From assembly GCA_051251725.1 (NCBI GenBank), contig JBPOFN010000080.1, forward strand, positions 1 to 7,169: DNA of 7,169 bases, in the 5' to 3' direction. The stretch is from JALZUE01 sp051251725 (lineage in GTDB: Bacteria; Pseudomonadota; Gammaproteobacteria; Enterobacterales; Alteromonadaceae). Positions 1 to 6,500 of the stretch are shown in pieces. The translations under genes were made by a program, and so were the position numbers. Each line of letters begins with the position of its first letter. The first letter of the stretch is position 1. Below the pieces are notes generated by a model. That model did no database searches. It was not told where the DNA came from and worked only from the letters and a program-made list of their open reading frames with translations.

Positions 1-63
1 TTTTTGCACTGCATCCATGCTTAAAGCACGAATTGCGTTAGCGCGATCTTGACGTGACGCCAT
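1..63 (-). CDS. tkt: Transketolase, N-terminal fragment (gene runs off the left edge)
   Basis: Only the first 21 codons are in the window. Read on the minus strand they give MASRQDRANAIRALSMDAVQ followed by K. The stretch RANAIRALSMDAVQ matches the very conserved start of bacterial transketolase (E. coli TktA begins MSSRKELANAIRALSMDAVQ). Transketolase is a cytoplasmic, thiamine-diphosphate-dependent enzyme that moves two-carbon units between sugar phosphates in the non-oxidative pentose phosphate pathway. The start codon is supported by an AGGAG Shine-Dalgarno sequence (plus-strand 69-73) five bases upstream. The gene is divergent from the GntR regulators, and the shared intergenic region could hold both promoters. 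Nothing here shows that the regulators control it; it is probably a housekeeping neighbour. The identification rests on 21 residues, but these are diagnostic. Confidence 0.9.
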   Translation of the reverse strand, partial: MASRQDRANAIRALSMDAVQK

Positions 64-157
64 AACTTCTCCTGAATCTAAGTTTAAGTTTTATATGTTT
101 ATTTAAATTTATATCGAGAGCATCTTGGTGCTGAACTGGATATAAATATAGCTAGAA

Positions 158-170
158 ATACCGGTGGTAT
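158..170. promoter_or_regulatory. Perfect inverted repeat, candidate operator
   Basis: ATACC and GGTAT flank a three-base centre (GGT), giving a 13-base dyad in the region between transketolase and the first GntR gene. FadR-subfamily regulators bind short dyads with a small central spacer as dimers, and many repress their own genes, so the size and place are suitable. The five-base arms are short enough to arise by chance, and the dyad is about 270 bases from the regulator start codon. Confidence 0.2.
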
Positions 171-425
171 AACAATTGGGTAGATGGTAAGGCCGATTAT
201 ATGTTAGATAGATATCAATGAGAAGTTAAAAGTAAAACTGAATAGGTTAAAGGCTATACAGGCGAATTTTTTAATTTTAGTCAGTAATGGTAAAATTATT
301 GGTTAATTGGTAAGATAGATTTAAGGTGAAATAAATTTGTGACGTGATCTTCGCGCAATTAGGTAATCCAAACACCACAGAAACACCGATCAAACACAAA
401 AATTCTGGTATTGATAAGAAGAAAA

Positions 426-438
426 TAAGGTATAGGAA
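426..438 (+). promoter_or_regulatory. Ribosome binding site deciding the start of the first GntR gene
   Basis: TAAGG (426-430) ends nine bases before the ATG at 440, and AGGAA (434-438) lies immediately before that ATG. The first is at a usable spacing and the second is too close to act alone. Together with the paralogue alignment (MSNLEQFQVI against MSGVDQFKVI at the second gene), this favours ATG 440 over the in-frame GTG at 344, whose extra 32 codons have no counterpart in the paralogue. Confidence 0.5.
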
Positions 439-439
439 G

Positions 440-1147
440 ATGAGCAACTTAGAACAATTCCAAGTCATAACTACGGACAGACTTTACATTAAAATTGCCG
501 AACAATTACGTAGCCTTATTGAAAAAGGGGTTTATAAGCCCGGTGATCGCTTTCCAGCCGAACGAACTTTAGCGGAAAAGCTTGGCGTTAGTCGGCCGAC
601 GATACGTGAAGCCATGATTGCGTTAGAATTATCAGGCATTATCGAAATTCGTACCGGCTCTGGTATTTACGTTTCTGACAAGCCGAATGTTGCGATTCCT
701 AAGTTAACCGACAAAGGCATTGGCCCGTTTGAAATTTTAGAAATGCGTTATGTGTTAGAGTCTGAAATTTGTGCCGTTGCGGCAACCAGAATCACTGATG
801 AACAAGTGGCGAGGTTGTACGAATTAATTGAGGAAATGGCGGAAGAAGAAAAATTGCCTGACTCAACCGAAGAAGCGGATTGTAAGTTTCATTTGCTGAT
901 AGCTGAAGCCTCTCAAAACAGTGCTTTTTATGAAACAATCAAATGGTTATGGGATCTAAGAAGTAAATCTATTCTTACTAATAGCTTTTTTAAAACGATC
1001 AGAAAAGAAGGTGTGCATCCGTCGATTGAAGATCACAAAAAAATTGCAGCTGCTTTAGCACAAAGAAATCCTGAAAGAGCAAGTTTAGCAATGAAAAACC
1101 ATATTGAAAATGCTACAGTTAACGCCGCAAAACATTTTGATAAATAG
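440..1147 (+). CDS. GntR-family transcriptional regulator, FadR subfamily with FCD domain (copy 1)
   Basis: A cytoplasmic DNA-binding regulator of 235 residues, the usual size for the FadR subfamily. A winged helix-turn-helix spans about residues 13-80: the PGDRFPAER turn (34-42), recognition helix SRPTIREAM (51-59), and the wing ending in RTGSGIYV (71-78). The all-helical effector domain covers about 95-225. It carries D147-x3-H151, H199 and H221, the Asp/His/His/His pattern of FCD proteins that use a metal ion when binding a carboxylate ligand. The segments GPFEILEMR, FHLLIAEASQNS and DHKKI-x-AAL resemble the hexuronate repressor UxuR, so a sugar-acid effector is plausible but not proven. 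It stands first of two tandem paralogues, 59 bases apart, probably cotranscribed. Start at ATG 440 was chosen from the paralogue alignment. The family call is secure; effector and targets are inference. Confidence 0.93.
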   Translation: MSNLEQFQVITTDRLYIKIAEQLRSLIEKGVYKPGDRFPAERTLAEKLGVSRPTIREAMIALELSGIIEIRTGSGIYVSDKPNVAIPKLTDKGIGPFEILEMRYVLESEICAVAATRITDEQVARLYELIEEMAEEEKLPDSTEEADCKFHLLIAEASQNSAFYETIKWLWDLRSKSILTNSFFKTIRKEGVHPSIEDHKKIAAALAQRNPERASLAMKNHIENATVNAAKHFDK

Positions 1148-1150
1148 TAT

Positions 1151-1182
1151 TTGTGTTGTAATTGAATAACACGACAACACAA
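1151..1182. repeat. Inverted repeat between the two regulator genes
   Basis: TTGTGTTGT (1151-1159) and ACAACACAA (1174-1182) form a perfect nine-base stem around a 14-base spacer. It starts three bases after the first regulator's stop codon and ends 24 bases before the second start. As RNA it would form a hairpin between two cotranscribed messages and could protect or partly terminate the upstream one, though no T-tract follows. As DNA it could be a wide dyad bound by a dimer. An alternative smaller pairing, GTGTT (1153-1157) with AACAC (1168-1172), competes with it. Confidence 0.45.
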
Positions 1183-1206
1183 TTGCGCTTAAAACAGGTT
1201 TAAGAA

Positions 1207-1899
1207 ATGAGTGGTGTAGATCAATTTAAGGTCATTAAGTCAGACAGACTTTATATAAAAGTAGCAGAGCAATTACGTACACTGATAGAAAATAATGTTT
1301 TTAAAATTGGGGATAAATTTCCCGCTGAACGAGCCTTAGCTGAGAAGTTAGGTGTTAGTCGTCCCACCATTCGTGAAGCCATGGTTGCGCTAGAGTTATC
1401 TGGTTATATCGAAATCAGAACCGGTTCAGGAATTTACGTTACCAATAACCATGCGAATGAACCCGTTGCAGCTATTAGTAAAGGTATCGGACCATTTGAA
1501 ATCTTAGAAATGCGCTATGTCTTAGAGCCTGAAATTTGCGCTTTAGCGGCATCTAGAATTAATGCTGAGCAGATCAAAGAATTAAAAGAAATCATCGTTG
1601 AAATGGAACTAGCTTCCGATGCTAAAACCTTTGAACAAGCAGACAGTAAGTTACATACCGCTATTGCTATTGCTAGCGAAAATGCCGCAATGGAAGCTGC
1701 GATCAGATGGTTATGGAAATTAAGAGAAGAGTCGGTGCTGAGTAACTTGGTCATTGGCGCAATCAATAAACAAGGGCTCTGTGTTGAAGAGCACAAAAAA
1801 ATTGTTACTGCTATTGAACAAAAAAATCCAGAAAAAGCACGCTTAGCGATGAAAAATCACCTAGACCATGCGACCACCACTATAGATTTTGACCTGTAA
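1207..1899 (+). CDS. GntR-family transcriptional regulator, FadR subfamily with FCD domain (copy 2)
   Basis: A paralogue of the preceding gene, 230 residues. Of the first 60 residues 45 are identical, and the recognition helix SRPTIREAM (51-59) and wing RTGSGIYV (71-78) are unchanged, so both proteins should read very similar DNA sites. The FCD domain (about 95-222) again has the metal-site pattern D146-x3-H150, H196 and H218. It diverges more, especially after residue 78 and around 131-145, so the effector or its affinity may differ. The start ATG at 1207 follows AGGTTTAAGAA, a modest ribosome binding site. Copy 2 lies 59 bases after copy 1 and is probably in the same transcript. The two could form heterodimers or compete at shared operators; this is inferred from the conserved helix. 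No frameshift or missing residue suggests decay of either copy. Confidence 0.93.
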   Translation: MSGVDQFKVIKSDRLYIKVAEQLRTLIENNVFKIGDKFPAERALAEKLGVSRPTIREAMVALELSGYIEIRTGSGIYVTNNHANEPVAAISKGIGPFEILEMRYVLEPEICALAASRINAEQIKELKEIIVEMELASDAKTFEQADSKLHTAIAIASENAAMEAAIRWLWKLREESVLSNLVIGAINKQGLCVEEHKKIVTAIEQKNPEKARLAMKNHLDHATTTIDFDL

Positions 1900-1903
1900 T
1901 AAC

Positions 1904-1917
1904 CTTTATTAATAAAG
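1904..1917. repeat. 14-base perfect palindrome after the regulator pair
   Basis: CTTTATTAATAAAG reads the same on both strands and starts four bases after the second regulator's stop codon. It has no unpaired centre, so as RNA only the outer bases could pair. As DNA it could be a small operator for the gene downstream. It is entirely A/T apart from its ends, so chance occurrence in this AT-rich DNA is quite possible. Confidence 0.2.
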
Positions 1918-1989
1918 AGCTGTAACTGTTGTTAGTTCAATCTTAGTTGTGCCTTTTCATAGCCTTTTTCATTTCTTAGCTGAAATAGC

Positions 1990-2028
1990 GTCTATATATT
2001 AAGTAATATAGACCCTGTTTATTTTTAC
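1990..2028 (+). terminator. Hairpin plus T-rich tract, possible terminator of the regulator operon
   Basis: GTCTATAT (1990-1997) and ATATAGAC (2006-2013) form a perfect eight-base stem around an eight-base loop. CCTGTTTATTTTTAC follows. The position, 90 bases after the second regulator and 74 before the next start, suits a transcription end. The stem is AT-rich and the T-tract begins four bases late and is interrupted, so as an intrinsic terminator it would be weak. It could instead be a dyad controlling the downstream gene. Confidence 0.4.
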
Positions 2029-2086
2029 TCTTAATTCTTAAAATGCTCTTGTTTTCCAGGCTTATAGCCAATTATGCCGAGATAAT

Positions 2087-2962
2087 ATGCAAAAATTTAG
2101 TTTGTTAAAATCTATAGTTCCCATGTTATGTCTGCTGCTGTTATCGCTACAAGTGAATGCTATTGACGTAGTGAAAGTGTCAACAGCACAGTCACAACAT
2201 AGTGTGATGTTTGCCTATAAAAATGAAGTAGTTAAGCGCTGCTTAGTATTAACGGAAGCAACTTTTGGCCCCTATGAATACCACGTGCTTGACGTCAGTA
2301 TGAACAGGCGTCGAGCACTTATTAGCCTGATTAACGGCGCGCCAAACAATATCTATATTGCCCCAGGCAATAAAGAGTGGGATGAAAAAACGCTGCCTAT
2401 TGCGATCCCCATCAGACAAGGCTTATTAAGCTATCGTTTATTGTTAGTTAATAAAGAAGATGTAGCAAAATTTTCAGCAGTGAACACCCTTGATGATTTA
2501 AAGCAGTTAACCGCGGGCTTACGTAGTGGCTGGGTAACGGCAGATATATTTAAGCAGTTAGCATTTAAAACAGAAATATCTCAAACTTTTGAAGGTTTAT
2601 TTCTCTTGTTACAAAATCGACGTTTTGATTATTTACCGCGTTCGGTTTATGAAATATATGATGATTTAGCCCAGCGGCCAGAAATTCTAGCCAATGTTGT
2701 TATTGAGCCAACACTGGCGTTATTATTGCCAATGCCTACTTATATTTATGTTTCACCAAAAGAACCTCGGCTTGCCAAAAGGCTTGAAGCAGGATTAAAG
2801 TTAATGGTAAATAATGGCGAATTACAAACTATTTTAACTAAACACTATGGAGAAGCCATTAATAAAGCCAAGTTAAAAGATCGAAAAATGATAGAAATAC
2901 CTAATCCATACTTTACTTTAACAGAAGAACTTAAAAACTCGCCTATGTGGTTAAAGTTATAA
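2087..2962 (+). CDS. Exported periplasmic solute-binding-like protein (type-2 periplasmic binding fold), orphan
   Basis: A 291-residue protein with a clear Sec signal peptide: basic start MQKFSLLK, hydrophobic core about 9-21, and probable cleavage after VNA at residue 25. The single cysteine in the core (C15) is not in a lipobox, so a soluble periplasmic protein is expected. The mature part has the look of the SBP_bac_3-like family (COG0834 type): an early beta strand (VVKVST), a middle segment (SYRLLLVNKED, TLDDLKQL, GLRSGWVTADIFKQL), then EGLFLLLQNRRFDYLPRSV and a C-terminal PTYIYVSPKEPRLAKRLEAGL with LQTILTKHYG. Relatives bind amino acids or other small solutes for ABC transporters, or act as sensors. 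No permease or ATPase gene is adjacent, so the partner is unknown. It lies between the regulators and the TonB receptor in the same direction. The ATG at 2087 is preceded only by a weak GAG. Ligand unknown. Confidence 0.7.
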   Translation: MQKFSLLKSIVPMLCLLLLSLQVNAIDVVKVSTAQSQHSVMFAYKNEVVKRCLVLTEATFGPYEYHVLDVSMNRRRALISLINGAPNNIYIAPGNKEWDEKTLPIAIPIRQGLLSYRLLLVNKEDVAKFSAVNTLDDLKQLTAGLRSGWVTADIFKQLAFKTEISQTFEGLFLLLQNRRFDYLPRSVYEIYDDLAQRPEILANVVIEPTLALLLPMPTYIYVSPKEPRLAKRLEAGLKLMVNNGELQTILTKHYGEAINKAKLKDRKMIEIPNPYFTLTEELKNSPMWLKL

Positions 2963-3079
2963 ACTTCTCTTTGTTGGTATCCTCGCCAAATTAATTTACT
3001 TTCGCTAAATAACCTTAATTCGGTTTAAGCTATTTTACTCAATAATGCTATTTTAGCGCCTATCAGCGTTGCCTTTCCT

Positions 3080-3111
3080 ACTAATAGCCAGCTATTAGTG
3101 CGAAAAAACGC
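3080..3111. repeat. Two adjacent stem-loops in the region before the TonB receptor
   Basis: ACTAATAG (3080-3087) pairs perfectly with CTATTAGT (3092-3099) around a CCAG loop, and GCG (3100-3102) pairs with CGC (3109-3111) around six A residues. The first lies about 118 bases after the binding-protein gene and could stabilise the 3' end of its message. There is no T-tract on the plus strand, so it is not a standard intrinsic terminator. On the minus strand the six A residues read as T residues, but they lie before the stem rather than after it. Confidence 0.35.
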
Positions 3112-3253
3112 ATTGATATCCACTTAAATTTCATCATCGAGTCTAAGATAAACTAGGTGAAACAAAATAAACACGTGAATTATTTAAATTATTTTTTATA
3201 AATTAAACTGTTACAAAACCCATTAAACCGAGTTCAGGTTATATATATACACA

Positions 3254-3305
3254 GGTATGGCAGATAAAACTCTGCTGAGCTCATTTTCCCCACTCCGCCA
3301 TCACC
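3254..3305 (+). other. Inverted repeat enclosing a smaller hairpin, possible leader structure
   Basis: GGTATGGC (3254-3261) can pair with GCCAT (3297-3301) and ACC (3303-3305), leaving one bulged C, to give an eight-base-pair stem. GCAGA (3260-3264) and TCTGC (3271-3275) form a competing five-base hairpin that shares two bases with the outer stem, so both cannot fully form at once. Mutually exclusive stems can act as a switch, but no known riboswitch consensus is recognisable, and it is not certain that this DNA is transcribed. Confidence 0.2.
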
Positions 3306-3454
3306 AGACAAGCTTGTTTATTTTTTACATTGAGCTGTGCAGCGCATAAATTCGAAACTCTTGGTGCTACTTATTAGCCTTTTTTTGTCTGTATATTGGT
3401 TAACAACGGGCGTAATTTTCAGTTTGAAAAATTTCCAAAGTTTTTTAATTATAT

Positions 3455-3483
3455 TTATCAATAGGTTAATGTATTTTTATAAA
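3455..3483 (+). promoter_or_regulatory. Candidate sigma-70 promoter for the TonB receptor gene
   Basis: TTATCA (3455-3460, four of six consensus -35 positions) and TATAAA (3478-3483, five of six consensus -10 positions) are separated by exactly 17 bases. Transcription would start near 3490, giving a leader of about 100 bases before the ATG at 3591. ATTGGTAAG at 3491-3499 would fall on the start site, a natural place for a repressor. AT-rich DNA often throws up such matches, so this is a moderate candidate only. Confidence 0.35.
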
Positions 3484-3578
3484 AAAACATATTGGTAAGG
3501 CCGCTTTGCCTCTTTACCCTCTGGTATCTTGGTGATATATTGATGCGACATGTAAATACTAATAATAGTTATAAGTAC

Positions 3579-3589
3579 AGGGGAAAGAG
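3579..3589 (+). promoter_or_regulatory. Ribosome binding site fixing the start of the TonB receptor
   Basis: AGGGGAAAGAG ends one base before the ATG at 3591, with the AGGGGA core (3579-3584) six bases upstream at good spacing. The protein from this ATG starts directly with a normal signal peptide. The in-frame alternatives upstream (TTG 3492 and ATG 3543) have no comparable site. Confidence 0.75.
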
Positions 3590-3590
3590 T

Positions 3591-6500
3591 ATGTCTAACA
3601 ATATAATTAATAAATCGACGCCAAATTTTAAAAGAACGTTAATCAGTTCGATTATCGCAATGAATGTAATGGGCGCGAGCGCTTATGCTCAAGATGAGAC
3701 TGCTAAAAGCGAAGCAGCCGTTGAAGTGATCAGTGTAACAGGGACTTTTAGTAGTAACTTAAAATCTGCACTTAGCGATAAAAAACTTTCTAGCACAATC
3801 AGTGATGGTATCTCTGCCGATGATATTGGTTCATTACCAGCATTAGATTTAGGTGAAGCACTACAAGCGGTACCAGGTATTCAGCTTAACCGTGAAGGTG
3901 AGCGTCGTGAGTCAAGTGTAAACTTACGTGGTTTACCATCAGGATTTGTAATGACAACGGCTAATGGCCAAACCATTGCTAGTGCAAGTCGTAGTAATAA
4001 AAATTTAGGTGCTCCTAACCCATTTGGCGCATTTGATGCACAAATTTTTAATGGTGTTAGAGTGCTCAAAACATCAAGTGCTGATATGGTTGAAGGCGGT
4101 ATTTCAGGCACTATCGATCAAAAATTAGCACGAGCTTTATCAGCAAAAGAAAAAAGTCTTAAAGTAAGTGTTGGTACTCGTTATGAAGAGCTTAACGACA
4201 CTTATGATACAGAAACTGCAATAACTGGCTCTAAACATAATGAAGATGCAACTTTTGGTATTGTTGGTACTTTAGCTTGGTCTGAGCAAAGCTTCCGTCG
4301 CGATACTATAAAGATTAACCGTTATGACAATATGTCATCTCGTTTTGATAGCGAACTAGCGGGCATGGATTACGACGCTTATAAAGCAGCGAATAACGTG
4401 CCTGCAGGAGCTACCGTTGAAATGCCAGGGGAGCTTCGTCAAATCTCTGAAACCAATTTTGGTGATCGTCTTTCTTTCTCTGGTGGCATCGAATGGAAAC
4501 CAACAGATAACTTTACTTTTGGTACTAACGTAATTTATACCGAACGTGACATGGATGATAATGGCTATCAACAAGTAGATTTCAGACCTAGACAAGGTGG
4601 CTCTCTTGTTAATCCAAAAAGTGCGCCTCGTAATACAGGTACTTTAACATCAGGTGGCGATGAAATCTGGTCGGTAGCTGATATTGATGTTCGTGATGTT
4701 CAAATCGCTTTTGGTAGCCGCGAAATGGATATTTACACTCAGTCACAAGCAATTGTTTTTGATGGTGAATATCAAACAGGTGATTGGACATTAGCAAGTG
4801 CATTAACAATTGCTGAAGCTCAAGCAACTTTTGATGAAGTGCTTTTAGCCAATAGATTTAGACCTGAATCAGGAAGTGCTGTTAACCCTATGACAGCTAA
4901 TTTATATACTGGTGAAGGTAACATTGGTAACTTCAATATGGATTTGTCTTCGACACCAGAATTTAGTGATGTAGGTAATATTAATTGGCCTTCTCCAAAT
5001 GTAACTATGGGTAGTAATAGCTCAATTAGTGAATCTGGCGGTCGTCGTCAATTTGGTATTACGGGTACCTATGAGAATATCGACAGAGAAAGTAATTCTT
5101 TTGAGTTTAGTGCAGAAAAATTACTTGATGGTGTTATCTCAAGTGTGAAATTTGGCTATCGTTATTCGAATGAAACAGCTGACTCACAGCGTTACCAAAA
5201 TTCAACTACTGGTGTTGATATGAGCCAGGTTACTTTTAATAATGACACACTACAAGCGCCAGCATATGCGACAGGTGGTGGTTATTTTGGGGGCGAAGCG
5301 CCTGGTTTCTTAACGGCTGAAGGTGGCTGGACATCATTTGCTCCAGGCCCAATGATTGAGCAATTAATCGCAACAATTCCACCGTTAAGTGATATTGCCG
5401 TTGATCCACAAAGTGGCGAAGTACCTTTCTTAACACATCGAGGTTTTATTCAACGTGGTGATCGTTTAACTGAAGGTCTTAACTATAGCACTGATATTGA
5501 TAATCATGCGGCATTTGCGATGGCTACTTTTGACCTTGAATTAGGCAATATGCCAGTTACCGGTAACTTTGGTTTACGTTATGTACAATCTGATGTGGCT
5601 GGTTCAGCGCCATTATATGACTTAGATGACGTTACTAATCCAGATACGTTAACTACTAAACATGATTATAACTATTTATTGCCAAGCATAAATACGTCGG
5701 TAGAGTTACGTGAAGATTTAGTGCTTCGTTTGGCGTATAACGAAGGTATTGTTCGTCCGAATTTACGTAATGCTAAGCCAGCAGCAACACTTAAAATTAA
5801 TGGTGATTTTAGTGGTGAACAACAGTCGGCAGCAGTTACACTTCCTGGTGTTCAGGTTGACCCATTTGAAGCTAAAAACTATGACGCGTCATTAGAGTGG
5901 TATAACCGTGAAGGCAGCGCAGTAACACTTGCGATCTTTAGAAAAGATATCAGCAACTTTATTAATGAAGGCATTACTTGTAGTAATGCAGCTGTTGCTC
6001 AAGCGGGTTTTACTAATTTAGTTGGTCAAGTTTCTCTTGTTGATGATTTATGTGTTACTTCTGGTGTTGCTGGTTCTCTTCAAGCTGGCGCTGAAGTTGA
6101 TATTACGCAAGTACAAAACTTAGCGAATGATATTACTGTTGACGGTATTGAAATTTCGGTTCAGCAGAACTTAGATTTCCTTCCTGCTCCTTGGGATGGT
6201 TTAGGTGGTATCTTAAATTATTCTTATACTTCACAATCTTCAGATGCTGAAAATGATGTGAAAGTAACCGGTATTTCTGACGATACTTTTAATGCTATCG
6301 CTTATTTTGAACAAGATAATTATGGTCTGCGTTTGTCTTATAACTATCGTTCAGATTATGAACTTGAAAGTGTTGGAACATTTAATGGTGCAGGTGATAA
6401 ATCTGTGAAAGCAGCGGGTCGTTTAGATTTTTCTGCTTACTATAAAATTTCTAAACAAACTAAGATCAACTTTAAAGGTTATAACTTAACTGAGTCTTTA

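Larger units (their letters stand above)
64..439. promoter_or_regulatory. Divergent intergenic region between transketolase and the regulator pair
   Basis: This AT-rich region of 376 bases holds no gene that I can support. The transketolase ribosome binding site lies at its left end. A short perfect inverted repeat lies at 158-170. On the plus strand there are two TGGTAAG copies (185-191 and 308-314) and a run of three related elements: AATGGTAA (286-293), ATTGGTTA (298-305) and ATTGGTAA (306-313). A TAAAAT hexamer at 291-296 could be a -10 box for the regulators, but the bases 17 upstream (TTTTTA) are a poor -35. If it is used, the TGGT elements would sit on or just after the transcription start, as autorepressor sites commonly do. 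No single promoter stands out on either strand. Confidence 0.4.
2963..3590 (+). promoter_or_regulatory. Long non-coding region upstream of the TonB receptor
   Basis: These 628 bases hold no supported gene but much structure. A direct repeat GCTATTTTA occurs at 3029-3037 and 3047-3055. A stem-loop at 3080-3099 is followed at once by a small GCG/CGC hairpin (3100-3111). A larger possible fold at 3254-3305 encloses a five-base hairpin. A candidate promoter lies at 3455-3483, and ATTGGTAAG (3491-3499) sits at the predicted transcription start. An in-frame open stretch from a TTG at 3492 runs into the receptor gene, but it lacks a ribosome binding site and would put extra residues ahead of a good signal peptide. 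I see no clear terminator for the upstream binding-protein gene here. Confidence 0.5.

Noticed and set aside
338..359. CRP-like site beginning TGTGA upstream of the first regulator
   Set aside because: Only one half-site (TGTGA) is present. The second half lacks TCACA at the required spacing.
344..439. GTG-initiated N-terminal extension of the first regulator (32 residues)
   Set aside because: The paralogue starts at the residue matching ATG 440, the extension has low-complexity basic composition, and no ribosome binding site precedes the GTG.
277..468. Minus-strand open frame of 63 codons in the divergent intergenic region
   Set aside because: It overlaps the start of the first regulator, has no visible ribosome binding site, and its hydrophobic run is what AT-rich DNA gives by chance.
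1515..1796. Minus-strand open frame inside the second regulator
   Set aside because: It is a shadow of a well-supported gene, with no family features or start signal. The same applies to the minus-strand frames inside the receptor gene (3881-5436).
3254..3305. Known riboswitch before the TonB receptor (for example cobalamin)
   Set aside because: I see no cobalamin-box consensus or other known conserved core. Only generic pairing is visible.
3492..3590. TTG-initiated extension of the TonB receptor (33 residues), or the ATG at 3543
   Set aside because: Both would place extra residues before a normal signal peptide. Only ATG 3591 has a strong Shine-Dalgarno sequence at the right spacing.
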